In this document: positions 7,063 to 14,439 of the stretch, piece after piece
Position numbering within the stretch: position 1 is the stretch's first letter
How the letters are laid out: every line of letters starts with the position of its first letter
DNA from: Bacteroides propionicifaciens DSM 19291 = JCM 14649
GTDB lineage: Bacteria > Bacteroidota > Bacteroidia > Bacteroidales > Bacteroidaceae
Direction of reading: 5' to 3'
Assembly: GCF_000375405.1 (NCBI RefSeq)
Contig: NZ_AQWS01000023.1
Location: forward strand, 1-46,608
Length of the DNA: 46,608 bases
Translations under genes and position numbers: made by a program
Notes under the pieces: model-generated
Seen by the model: only the letters and a program-made list of their open reading frames with translations
Told to the model about the DNA's origin: nothing
The model's database searches: none

Positions 7063-8295
7063 TTATTGATTTACAGCTTGATTAATTCCCATTCCTTTAA
7101 GTTTTTCCGAAAGAATATCCATATCATTACTCACTTTCTCATTAGTAATACGAGCATAAATTTGTGTCGTTCTAATGTTTGTGTGTCCAAGCATCTTAGA
7201 TACAGATTCAATAGGAACTCCTTGCGATAGGGTAATAGTGGTCGAGAATGTATGCCTCGCCATGTGAAATGTTAAATTCTTTTTTACGTTACACAAATCA
7301 GCAATTTCCTTGAGGTACGAATTTAGTTTCTGATTACTTGGAACGGGTAGGAGCTTGTCGCCAGTTAGCTTGTCTTCATACTTCTTCAGTATGGCTAAAG
7401 GCACATCCAGCAAGGGCACATTGGTGCTAATGTTTGTCTTTTGTCGCTTAGTCATTATCCAAGGTTTGCCATCGAAAGATTCTCGGATATGTTCTTTGCG
7501 AAGTTTCTGAACATCTATATATGCCAATCCCGTAAAACACGCAAAAATGAAGATATCTCTCACGTGTTCTAGTCGCTCAATCTCAAATTCTTTGTCCATT
7601 ATAGCCTCTAATTCATATTGAGTAAGATAACCTCTGTCTGTCTTCTTAAATTGAATCTTATAGCTTGCAAATGGGTCAGCATTCAACAATCCATTGTTTT
7701 TAGCAAGGAGAATAATTTTCTTGAAGAGTCGCATGTATTTGGCAGCTGTGTTAGCACTACATTTACCAATAGTTCGCATATAGGTTTCGAAGTCGAGAAT
7801 AAACATATTGTTCACCTCCTTGATATTAATATCCGAAATTTTATACTTGAAGGTCATAAACTCATGCAGTCGTCTGCGAGTGAGTTCGTATTTTTCCACA
7901 GTATCGGCTACTAAGCCATTTCCAATTAAATTGCGTGCATCTTCATTATGTTTGTCAAATAAATTGAGGAGGGTTTCAAAACTATCATCTAAACCAAGAA
8001 AGGAGTTCTTGATTATTTCAGACGTAACTTGTTTGCCACGTTCTTGAAGATCACGATAGATTTGATAGAGGGAGGCTTTCACATTATCAATGAGAGAATT
8101 TATCTCATCCACTTCTTTGGCTCGTCCCATTGCCTTGCTTGCTTTCACATCCCAATGCTCTGGTAGGATGTCCATTTTCATGTTGAAGCGCGATTCTTTA
8201 CCATCAACTGTAATACGGCACATTAAAGGGGTACGACCATCTTTCTTTTGCTTGTCTCTTTTGAGGAAAAAGAGCACTCTAAATGTACTTTTCAT
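7063..8295 (-). CDS. Tyrosine recombinase / integrase, IntDOT-like
   Basis: A 410-residue site-specific integrase, the same size as IntDOT of Bacteroides conjugative transposons. It has an N-terminal arm-binding region (RVLFFLKRDKQKKDGRTPLMCRITVDGKE), a core-binding SAM-like domain (about 100-200) and a C-terminal catalytic domain. Visible catalytic residues are the H-x-x-R box HMARHTF, the second His in MLGHTNIRTT and the nucleophilic Tyr in TQIYARI. The first catalytic Arg, normally in TGLR, is replaced: the motif reads FTGLAYIDVQKL, a feature known from IntDOT-type enzymes. The gene is the last one before tRNA-Asp, the usual position for the integrase of an integrated element. Palindromes in the upstream region may be att or arm sites. 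Confidence 0.92.
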   Translation of the reverse strand: MKSTFRVLFFLKRDKQKKDGRTPLMCRITVDGKESRFNMKMDILPEHWDVKASKAMGRAKEVDEINSLIDNVKASLYQIYRDLQERGKQVTSEIIKNSFLGLDDSFETLLNLFDKHNEDARNLIGNGLVADTVEKYELTRRRLHEFMTFKYKISDINIKEVNNMFILDFETYMRTIGKCSANTAAKYMRLFKKIILLAKNNGLLNADPFASYKIQFKKTDRGYLTQYELEAIMDKEFEIERLEHVRDIFIFACFTGLAYIDVQKLRKEHIRESFDGKPWIMTKRQKTNISTNVPLLDVPLAILKKYEDKLTGDKLLPVPSNQKLNSYLKEIADLCNVKKNLTFHMARHTFSTTITLSQGVPIESVSKMLGHTNIRTTQIYARITNEKVSNDMDILSEKLKGMGINQAVNQ

Positions 8296-8401
8296 AAACT
8301 CATTTTGTTAATTGCACTTGAATGCAAAGTTGAACATAAACAATTAAAAATGAGAATTATGCACTACGCCAAATCACGACAACTGGGTGCCAAATTCAGC
8401 C

Positions 8402-8444
8402 AATTCGTACCCCTTTTTTGAAAAATCAAAAGGGGGTACGAATT
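8402..8444. repeat. Long palindrome upstream of the integrase gene
   Basis: AATTCGTACCCC (8402-8413) is perfectly complementary to GGGGTACGAATT (8433-8444). The interior TTTTGA / TCAAAA extends the stem, leaving a small loop and one bulge. It begins about 105 bases upstream of the integrase start. Short repeats of GCCAAAT (about 8368 and 8390) lie just before it. It could be an integrase or excisionase binding region, the end of the element, or a terminator. No matching second copy was found in the window. Confidence 0.7.
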
Positions 8445-8483
8445 AGGAAATATATAGAGTCTATTTTTGTCTTTGGAATGTCT

Positions 8484-8501
8484 TTTGTGGTACGCCACAA
8501 A
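8484..8501. repeat. Short perfect hairpin
   Basis: TTTGTGG and CCACAAA form a 7-bp stem around TACG. It lies between the large palindrome and the tRNA terminator, inside the presumed junction between element and chromosome. Function is unknown. Confidence 0.45.
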
Positions 8502-8503
8502 GC

Positions 8504-8541
8504 ATAAAAAAACCCTACAATATGCTGATATTGTAGGGTTT
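8504..8541 (-). terminator. Terminator of tRNA-Asp
   Basis: AAACCCTACAATAT (8510-8523) and ATATTGTAGGGTTT (8528-8541) form a perfect 14-bp stem with a 4-base loop. On the minus strand it is followed by a run of T (complement of the A run at 8506-8512), about 35 bases beyond the 3' end of the tRNA. Confidence 0.88.
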
Positions 8542-8576
8542 GTCTTAGTTTTGGCTTTTGTTGTCTTAGCCTCTAG

Positions 8577-8650
8577 CGGTATGGACGGGACTCGAACCCG
8601 CGACCCCCTGCGTGACAGGCAGGTATTCTAACCAACTGAACTACCACACC
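8577..8650 (-). tRNA. tRNA-Asp (anticodon GTC)
   Basis: Read on the minus strand, the acceptor stem GGTGTGG pairs with CCATACC with one G-T wobble. The anticodon loop is CTGTCAC in the stem CCTGC/GCAGG, giving GTC, and the T arm is GCGGGTTCGAGTCCCGT. The discriminator is G and CCA is not encoded. Length is 74 bases. Its 3' end points toward the integrase, the usual orientation for a tRNA used as attachment site. Confidence 0.95.
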
Positions 8651-8687
8651 GTTTCTTTTTGTGTTACAATTTCTCTCAATTGCGATG

Positions 8688-8717
8688 CAAATATAGGCAT
8701 TAATTTCTTATTTGCAA
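8688..8717 (-). promoter_or_regulatory. Promoter of tRNA-Asp
   Basis: On the minus strand TTG (complement of 8715-8717), 19 bases, then TATATTTG (complement of 8688-8695): a near-consensus Bacteroides sigma-ABfr promoter placed about 38 bases before the tRNA. Confidence 0.7.
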
Positions 8718-8830
8718 TAGCATCGTAAAAATATTTACCACCCTAAACGGTAATCAACTGAATATCAATAAGAATAATTTTATTAAGTCTGAAACTATTA
8801 TAGGATGAAACTATTTTTTATATTAGTAGT

Positions 8831-9421
8831 ATGATAAAACCTGAAGATCTATTCACCGTAAAGTATAACCAAGAACTTCCTGAAGCAGGAAAACTATTAG
8901 TTGCGGAACCCTTTATGACCGGCTATCCATTTAGTCGCTCAATTGTGTTGCTAATAGAGCATGCTATGGAAAGTAGCATGGGCATTATTCTAAATAGGCC
9001 GATACTCGATGCTTTAAATGAAGTTATATTGGAGTTTGAAGATTTAGACCCTATTCCACTCTATCGAGGAGGCCCTTTAGGGGAAGATATTCTATTTTTT
9101 ATCCATAGCTTTGAGCATATCCCCAAAGCCCTACCCATCAAGAAAGGTTTGTATCTCAATGGCGACTTTGAGTTTGTTAAGAGTGCAATAATTGCAGGCA
9201 AGCTAAACGCTTCAGATTTTAAGTTTTTTCTTGGTTATGCAGGATGGGGACCCAACCAGCTCCATTACGAATTACAAGGAGACTCCTGGTTAGTAACCGA
9301 GGAGCCCTCCGATTTTATCTTGCATCAGAGACCAGAACATATGTGGGATAATGTTCTAAACAATATGGGTTATAAGTATAAAATCTGGGCGAAATACCCC
9401 TTAGATCCGTCAAGCAACTAA
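8831..9421 (+). CDS. AlgH/YqgE family protein (UPF0301)
   Basis: A 196-residue protein of the AlgH/YqgE (DUF179) family. The hallmarks are the N-terminal GKLLVAEPFMTGYPFSRSIVLLIEH, the MGIILNRP motif, the YRGGPLGEDILFFIHS block and the late FFLGYAGWGPNQLHYEL motif. Length is that of the family. The molecular function is not settled; AlgH was named for a presumed role in alginate regulation in Pseudomonas. It is a core gene found widely in Bacteroidales. Its stop TAA overlaps the stop of the convergent acetyltransferase gene by three bases. A nine-codon open frame (8805-8834) overlaps the ATG but shows no other sign of being real. Confidence 0.9.
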   Translation: MIKPEDLFTVKYNQELPEAGKLLVAEPFMTGYPFSRSIVLLIEHAMESSMGIILNRPILDALNEVILEFEDLDPIPLYRGGPLGEDILFFIHSFEHIPKALPIKKGLYLNGDFEFVKSAIIAGKLNASDFKFFLGYAGWGPNQLHYELQGDSWLVTEEPSDFILHQRPEHMWDNVLNNMGYKYKIWAKYPLDPSSN

Positions 9422-9957
9422 ATGGATTTGATCTTCTGAAAAACAAATGCATCTTTAAAACCATCGGGTGTGAACAACCACTGCTTCAGGGTTGACTCGT
9501 GCGTAAAGCCACAAGCTTGAAACAGCTTAATACTGTCCTGATTTAGTTCTCCGACTTGAGCATAAACTTGGTGTAACATCAGGTGATTAAATGCGTAATC
9601 TAAGAGTAGATTAATTGCATCTACGGCATAACCCTGCTTACGATATTCTTTTAAGATAATTATACCAAGTTCAGCTCGTTGGTGCAAGGGCTGAAATTCA
9701 AAAAGGTCAACCAGACCAATTACCTCTTTATCTATCGACTCTATAACCAACCGCAACTGTTTATCCGCAAAAATATCTCCTTGCTGATGCTCTAGATATT
9801 GATGAAGAAAAAACTTAGAATAAGGCATAGTCGAATTACTCATATTCCAACTCGCTGGATCATTCTCCAAACTGTAAAGCAAGTCTAAATCTTCAGGTTC
9901 TAAAGCACGAAGCCGAATACGATCAGAAACTAGAAAACTAAATTTATGCATCGTCAT
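9418..9957 (-). CDS. GNAT family N-acetyltransferase (RimJ/RimL-like)
   Basis: About 179 residues. N-terminal RIRLRALEPEDLDLLYSLENDP, central VIGLVDLFEFQPLHQRAELGIIILKEYRKQGYAVDAINLLLDYAF (the acetyl-CoA-binding motif A, here R-x-x-G-Y-A), and the C-terminal LNQDSIKLFQACGFTHE block identify an N-acetyltransferase of the type that modifies protein N-termini or small substrates. The substrate is unknown. Start ATG is 9957 or 9951; either overlaps the end of the upstream membrane-protein gene, implying translational coupling, so the open frame reaching 9975 is not preferred. Its stop overlaps that of the convergent algH gene. Confidence 0.85.
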   Translation of the reverse strand: MTMHKFSFLVSDRIRLRALEPEDLDLLYSLENDPASWNMSNSTMPYSKFFLHQYLEHQQGDIFADKQLRLVIESIDKEVIGLVDLFEFQPLHQRAELGIIILKEYRKQGYAVDAINLLLDYAFNHLMLHQVYAQVGELNQDSIKLFQACGFTHESTLKQWLFTPDGFKDAFVFQKIKSI

Positions 9958-10423
9958 TATCTTTATCACCTTCAAGATGAATTTCTAGTAGGTAGAGTAA
10001 TTTACTTTTGGTTGGGATACAAAACAAAGCCGCAAAACCAATTAAAATAGCACAAAGTGATCCGGCAGAACTCATACATAGATAATGAGTTGCTAGAGCT
10101 AGAGTCAAAACTGCCCCTAAAATGAGAAGCCTAATGCTTGACCATTTTTGATATTCAGCCAGTACAAAAGTAACGGATTCGTGCTCACGAAGGCCAGCTG
10201 TATTCTTACCAAATAATTTTAGCGCTAAGGGTATAGCACCCGCAGTAATAAGGATCGTAATTGTTTCTAACCCATAAACTAGCTGTCCATTATCAGCAAA
10301 AAACCCATGTATAGAAGTCAGAAGCTCAAAAACAACAACAAGTAATATCAAGTATATCCAGAACATGTAGTAACTAAGTTTGAGTCGCTTTTCAAAAAGT
10401 GGAATGTTTATTTGTGTTTTCAT
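9944..10423 (-). CDS. Small inner-membrane protein, function unknown
   Basis: A 159-residue protein with about four membrane segments (roughly residues 18-40, 48-70, 95-115 and 118-137), a short charged loop between the second and third, and an acidic tail GDKDNDDA. It does not match a family I recognise. It lies 11 bases downstream of recR and overlaps the following acetyltransferase, so recR, this gene and the acetyltransferase form one minus-strand operon. Confidence 0.7.
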   Translation of the reverse strand: MKTQINIPLFEKRLKLSYYMFWIYLILLVVVFELLTSIHGFFADNGQLVYGLETITILITAGAIPLALKLFGKNTAGLREHESVTFVLAEYQKWSSIRLLILGAVLTLALATHYLCMSSAGSLCAILIGFAALFCIPTKSKLLYLLEIHLEGDKDNDDA

Positions 10424-10434
10424 ATAAGATAGAT

Positions 10435-11052
10435 CTAAATGTTTGTTGAAAATTTTGTTCGGTTTACGATACTTCTTCCTAGTGTTATCTCATCAGCATA
10501 AGCAAGCTCATCACCCACCGATACTCCTCTAGAGAGAACACTCATTTCCACTCCCGTTTTTTCGAGCTTACGATAAATGTAGAAATTGGTCGTGTCACCC
10601 TCCATAGTTGTACTTAGTGCAAAAATCACCTCTTTAATAGCACCCGATTCGACCCTATCAATCAGGCTAGGTATCTCTAAGTCACTTGGTCCAATACCAT
10701 CCATAGGAGAAATGATACCTCCCAAGACATGATAGACTCCTCTAAACTGCTGCGTACTCTCAATAGCCATAACGTCACGAATATTTTCTACCACACAAAC
10801 AATCCTATGGTCCCGCTGTGGGTTGGCACAAATCTGACAGGTCTGGGTATCTGATATATTATGGCAAGAAACGCAATACTTTACCTCATTTTTAAGGGTT
10901 ATAATAGAATTACCAAAAGCCTCAACATCTGATTTATCCTGACGCAAAAGGTGTAAAACCAAGCGCATTGCAGTTTTACGCCCGATACCAGGAAGTTTAG
11001 AGAATTCATCTACTGCTTTTTCGAGTAATATAGAAGGGTATTCTTGATTCAT
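10435..11052 (-). CDS. recR: Recombination mediator RecR
   Basis: A 205-residue RecR, which with RecO and RecF helps RecA displace SSB on gapped DNA. From the ATG at 11052: helix-hairpin-helix [20 protein letters not shown] (17-36), Cys4 zinc finger at Cys60, Cys63, Cys72 and Cys75, Toprim domain starting [15 protein letters not shown], and the C-terminal Walker-like [19 protein letters not shown]. An open frame reaches 11076, but a TATATTTG -7 box lies on the complement of 11074-11081, so 11052 is the start. First gene of a three-gene operon. Confidence 0.96.
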   Translation of the reverse strand: MNQEYPSILLEKAVDEFSKLPGIGRKTAMRLVLHLLRQDKSDVEAFGNSIITLKNEVKYCVSCHNISDTQTCQICANPQRDHRIVCVVENIRDVMAIESTQQFRGVYHVLGGIISPMDGIGPSDLEIPSLIDRVESGAIKEVIFALSTTMEGDTTNFYIYRKLEKTGVEMSVLSRGVSVGDELAYADEITLGRSIVNRTKFSTNI

Positions 11053-11181
11053 CTTTAATCTTAAGTTTAAATACAAATATAAGGAGGATAAGCTGATTTA
11101 ATAATATAAGTACTAACCATAAATGGTTAATAACAAGTAATTATTTTTTTAAACCAACGAATATCACATTCTAAAATGTAC

Positions 11182-11189
11182 TATCTTTG
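11182..11189 (+). promoter_or_regulatory. -7 box for the symporter operon
   Basis: TATCTTTG matches the Bacteroides -7 consensus and lies 8 bases before the start at 11198. No clear -33 TTTG is seen. So short a leader suggests either nearly leaderless initiation or a later start codon. Confidence 0.4.
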
Positions 11190-11197
11190 CATCTTAT

Positions 11198-12661
11198 ATG
11201 CTAGTAATAGTCACAATTATCATCTATTTCGCACTACTTTTTGGTATTTCTAAAATTGTGGGTAGAGGCGAGCAATCGAATTCTAATCATGCTTTCTTTA
11301 AAGCTGAAAATAAATCGCCTTGGTTTATTGTAGCCTTCGGTATGATTGGAGCTACTATTTCGGGGGTGACTTTTGTTTCAGTACCGGGTATGCCTAGGGC
11401 AATAGATATGACCTACATGCAGCTAGTCATCGGTTTTTTCTTCGGTTATATTTTTGTAGCCAAACTATTACTACCACTCTACTATCGACTTGGCCTTACA
11501 AGCATCTATACCTATCTAGAACAGAGGATAGGTCCAAAAGCTTACAAGACAGGATCTCTATTCTTTCTACTCTCCAGAATGCTGGGGACAGCAGCTAAAC
11601 TCTATTTGGTTTGTCTAATCCTACAACATTTCGTTTTCAACAACCTCGACATACCACTATGGCTAATTGCCGCTGTTGCCGTAGCACTCGTTTGGGTATA
11701 TACACACCAAAGCGGAATCAAAACTATAGTTTGGACCGATGCCCTGCAAACTGCGTGTTTGGTTTTGGCATTAATAGCCATCGTGTTTTCGGTAATGCAG
11801 CAACTCAACCTTTCGCCAACAGAGGCCTATCAAACGATACGAGAAAGTAGCCATAGCAGAATATTTATATTCGACGATTGGATGAGCAAGCAAAATTTCT
11901 TCAAACAGTTTATCAGTGGGATATTTATTGTAATCGTCATGACTGGTCTCGACCAAGATATGATGCAAAAGAACTTAACCTGTCGAAACCTACGCGATGC
12001 ACAAAAAAATATGTACAGCTATGGTTTCGCCTTTATCCCCCTAAATCTTCTATTCCTAGGGCTAGGCATCTTACTGATCATGCTTTCAGCAAAGCTTAAT
12101 ATAGAGTTACCAACTAAGTCCGACGATATTTTACCAATGCTCGCAACACAGGGATACCTTGGTGAGGGCGTTACCATTCTATTTACGATAGGAATTATAG
12201 CTGCTGCATTTAGTAATTCTGATTCAGCTTTAACCTCGATGACTACAAGCGTTTGCGTGGATCTTCTAAAAACAGAAGAGCAAGAAACCAAAGTAGCCAT
12301 TCGAAAAAGAAATATTACACATATTGGCTTATCAGTTTTGCTAGTGATTTGTATTAGCCTAGTAGATATAATGAATAGCCCTACAGTTATTGATGCCATT
12401 TATGTTATTGCATCATATACCTATGGGCCTTTACTCGGGATGTTTGCCTTTGGGCTACTAACTAAACGAATAGCAAACGATAATACTATCCCCTATATAG
12501 CTATAGCTTCACCCATTTTATGCTATCTGCTTGGTATCTTTACATCTAGCTACTGGAGCTATACAATGGGGTACGAATTACTAATGATAAACGGATTAAT
12601 AACTTTCTTAGGATTATATATTGGCTCAAATAAAAGCCTCACAAAGACTATTACATTATGA
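11198..12661 (+). CDS. Sodium:solute symporter family protein
   Basis: A 487-residue polytopic membrane protein of the SSS family with about 13 membrane segments. Diagnostic blocks are [23 protein letters not shown] near the N-terminus (first core helix with the Na+-site region), the [10 protein letters not shown] loop, [17 protein letters not shown], and [23 protein letters not shown], matching the SSS core with Ser/Thr residues of the Na2 site. The substrate cannot be told from sequence. Its stop overlaps the engB start by four bases. Together with the Na+-type V-ATPase and NhaC-like antiporter it points to use of a sodium gradient. Confidence 0.9.
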   Translation: MLVIVTIIIYFALLFGISKIVGRGEQSNSNHAFFKAENKSPWFIVAFGMIGATISGVTFVSVPGMPRAIDMTYMQLVIGFFFGYIFVAKLLLPLYYRLGLTSIYTYLEQRIGPKAYKTGSLFFLLSRMLGTAAKLYLVCLILQHFVFNNLDIPLWLIAAVAVALVWVYTHQSGIKTIVWTDALQTACLVLALIAIVFSVMQQLNLSPTEAYQTIRESSHSRIFIFDDWMSKQNFFKQFISGIFIVIVMTGLDQDMMQKNLTCRNLRDAQKNMYSYGFAFIPLNLLFLGLGILLIMLSAKLNIELPTKSDDILPMLATQGYLGEGVTILFTIGIIAAAFSNSDSALTSMTTSVCVDLLKTEEQETKVAIRKRNITHIGLSVLLVICISLVDIMNSPTVIDAIYVIASYTYGPLLGMFAFGLLTKRIANDNTIPYIAIASPILCYLLGIFTSSYWSYTMGYELLMINGLITFLGLYIGSNKSLTKTITL

Positions 12662-13260
12662 AAATAAATAAAGCTCAATTCTTAATTAGCAATACCGATA
12701 TTACGAAGTGTCCAGACGACGGGAAACCAGAATACGCCTTTATCGGAAGATCAAATGTTGGAAAATCATCTTTGATTAATATGCTTACCAATCACAAGAA
12801 CTTGGCCATGACATCATCTAAGCCTGGTAAGACAATGCTTATCAATCATTTCATGATTAATGACGACTGGTATTTGGTCGATCTACCTGGTTATGGCTTC
12901 GCTAAAAGAAGTATGAAAGGCCGAGCTGAAATCACTAAAATTATTGAAGACTATATACTAGAGCGTAAAGCTCTGACAAATCTATTTGTTTTGATAGATT
13001 CGAGAGTTCCACCACAGCTAATAGACCTAGAGTTTATTCAGTGGTTGGGTGAAAGCAATATACCATTCTCTATAATATTTACTAAAGCCGACAAAATGCA
13101 AAGAAACAAACTCGATACAAACACGAATGATTTCCTCGAAAAGCTGAAAGAAGAGTGGGAAGAACTTCCTCCCTACTTCATCACTTCGTCAGAAAAAAAG
13201 ATCGGCAGAGACGAAGTACTAAACTATATCGACGAGATCAATAAATCACTTACTGAATGA
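12658..13260 (+). CDS. engB: Ribosome biogenesis GTPase EngB (YsxC/YihA)
   Basis: A 200-residue Era-like GTPase needed for large ribosomal subunit assembly in well-studied bacteria. Motifs: G1 GRSNVGKS at 30-37, switch I SKPGKT, G3 [10 protein letters not shown] at 75-84, G4 TKAD at 142-145 and G5 around ITSSEKKIG. Length is normal for the family. The start overlaps the symporter stop and the stop overlaps the next start (ATGA), so the three genes are translationally coupled. Confidence 0.96.
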   Translation: MKINKAQFLISNTDITKCPDDGKPEYAFIGRSNVGKSSLINMLTNHKNLAMTSSKPGKTMLINHFMINDDWYLVDLPGYGFAKRSMKGRAEITKIIEDYILERKALTNLFVLIDSRVPPQLIDLEFIQWLGESNIPFSIIFTKADKMQRNKLDTNTNDFLEKLKEEWEELPPYFITSSEKKIGRDEVLNYIDEINKSLTE

Positions 13261-13850
13261 AAAAAATATTTATGATCTGCTGTTGCCTATTTGTGGGTAA
13301 CCAAATTGGCTATGCACAATCTTTCAGGGACTTTTTTTCTAAAAAAAATGTAGCAAAAGTTGCTTCAACTATCGGACTCGAAACTCCACTAGAGATAGAG
13401 GGTGAATGGAAATATGCCGGTACAGCCATAGAACTAGAAACTGAAGACACATTTAAGAGAGCAGCAGCAAGCTTAGCAGCAGTAGCAGCCGAAGAGAAGA
13501 TAAATCAACAACTAGGTTCATTGGGAGTAGATTTAGAATCTGTAGTGTTCGAATTTAATAATGAAGGCGACTTGACAATTAAGGCACTAAACAAAAGCAT
13601 ACCAGCTCAATACCAATTAACTGAAGATAAGAAGTCTATTAAACTCTCTGTGATGGACAAGCTGGGTGTTAATGCAAACTTAAAGCATTCGCTTAATACC
13701 ATGTCATTTCTTTTCGAAGCAGACAAGTTGATCGACGTGGTAAGCTATATCAGTAAAAAAATTGATCACTCCACACTTAAGGCTATTAGTAGCCTAGCTG
13801 AAAAATACGACGGTATGAAAGTGGGAATTCAGTTAGAAAAGATAAACTAA
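13257..13850 (+). CDS. DUF4923 family secreted protein
   Basis: A 197-residue protein with an N-terminal signal peptide ([22 protein letters not shown], cleavage near AQ-S) followed by the pattern [18 protein letters not shown]...[25 protein letters not shown], typical of the Bacteroidetes DUF4923 family (lipocalin-like or membrane-associated). Function is unknown. It overlaps engB by four bases. The cysteines in the signal do not form a lipobox, so a periplasmic protein is more likely than a lipoprotein. Confidence 0.8.
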   Translation: MKKIFMICCCLFVGNQIGYAQSFRDFFSKKNVAKVASTIGLETPLEIEGEWKYAGTAIELETEDTFKRAAASLAAVAAEEKINQQLGSLGVDLESVVFEFNNEGDLTIKALNKSIPAQYQLTEDKKSIKLSVMDKLGVNANLKHSLNTMSFLFEADKLIDVVSYISKKIDHSTLKAISSLAEKYDGMKVGIQLEKIN

Positions 13851-13912
13851 TCCCCTATCTTACAAAATAAATCATTAATTTCAAGGCCAATAGAACGCTT
13901 TAATTAAAATCA

Positions 13913-14305
13913 ATGAGTATGAAGAAATTAGTTTTACTATCATTTATAATGTTGTTTAGCATAGGTTTAGCAAATGCTCAATCAAAAAGCTCAGATATTA
14001 AATTTGAAAAAACAACTCAAAATCTAGGAGAGTTTTCAGCAAGCAAACCTACGGTTAATACAACATTTACGTTTACAAATGTAGGAGATGCACCACTTGT
14101 AATTCATCAAGTAGTAGCATCATGCGGTTGCACAGTACCAGCTTATTCGAAAGAACCAGTTCTTCCGGGAAAATCGGGTACCATCAAAGTTGCTTATGAT
14201 GGTACAGGTAAACCTCTTGGTTTTTTCAAGAAATCCATCATAGTTCGTACCAATGCTAAAACCCCTACAACAAGACTTTTCATAGAGGGAACAATGAAGG
14301 AATAG
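13913..14305 (+). CDS. DUF1573 domain-containing exported protein
   Basis: A 130-residue protein with signal peptide (ATG at 13913 or 13919; MKKLVLLSFIMLFSIGLANAQ) and one Ig-like DUF1573 domain: GEFSASKPTVNTTFTFTNVG, the signature VVASCGCTVPAYSKEPVLPG and the closing FFKKSIIVRTNAKTP. DUF1573 proteins are abundant in Bacteroidetes and probably periplasmic; the Cys-Gly-Cys motif suggests metal or redox chemistry, but the role is unknown. A strong terminator follows 33 bases after the stop. Confidence 0.88.
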   Translation: MSMKKLVLLSFIMLFSIGLANAQSKSSDIKFEKTTQNLGEFSASKPTVNTTFTFTNVGDAPLVIHQVVASCGCTVPAYSKEPVLPGKSGTIKVAYDGTGKPLGFFKKSIIVRTNAKTPTTRLFIEGTMKE

Positions 14306-14337
14306 CCCTTCAACACCCATCTACATCAAATTCTTAT

Positions 14338-14374
14338 ATTAAACGGAGATTCTGCTTTAGAATCTCCGTTTAAT
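14338..14374 (+). terminator. Terminator after the DUF1573 gene
   Basis: AAACGGAGATTC (14341-14352) and GAATCTCCGTTT (14360-14371) pair perfectly, and flanking ATT/AAT extend the stem to 15 bp around a 7-base loop. Closes the symporter-engB-DUF4923-DUF1573 cluster. Confidence 0.85.
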
Positions 14375-14382
14375 TTAGTTTC

Positions 14383-14412
14383 TTTGATTACAGTACGAAT
14401 ACACTATTTTAT
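14383..14412 (+). promoter_or_regulatory. Probable promoter of the OPT transporter gene
   Basis: TTTG (14383-14386), 18 bases, then TATTTTAT (14405-14412), which matches the -7 consensus except for the last base. It lies 28 bases before the start codon, after the upstream terminator. Confidence 0.5.
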
Positions 14413-14439
14413 AAACTACCATTTTAAACTACTAGTAAA

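Noticed and set aside
8805-8834. Nine-codon ORF (MKLFFILVV) overlapping the algH start
   Set aside because: It is short and hydrophobic by composition of an AT-rich region, with no other evidence; an ATGA overlap alone is weak.
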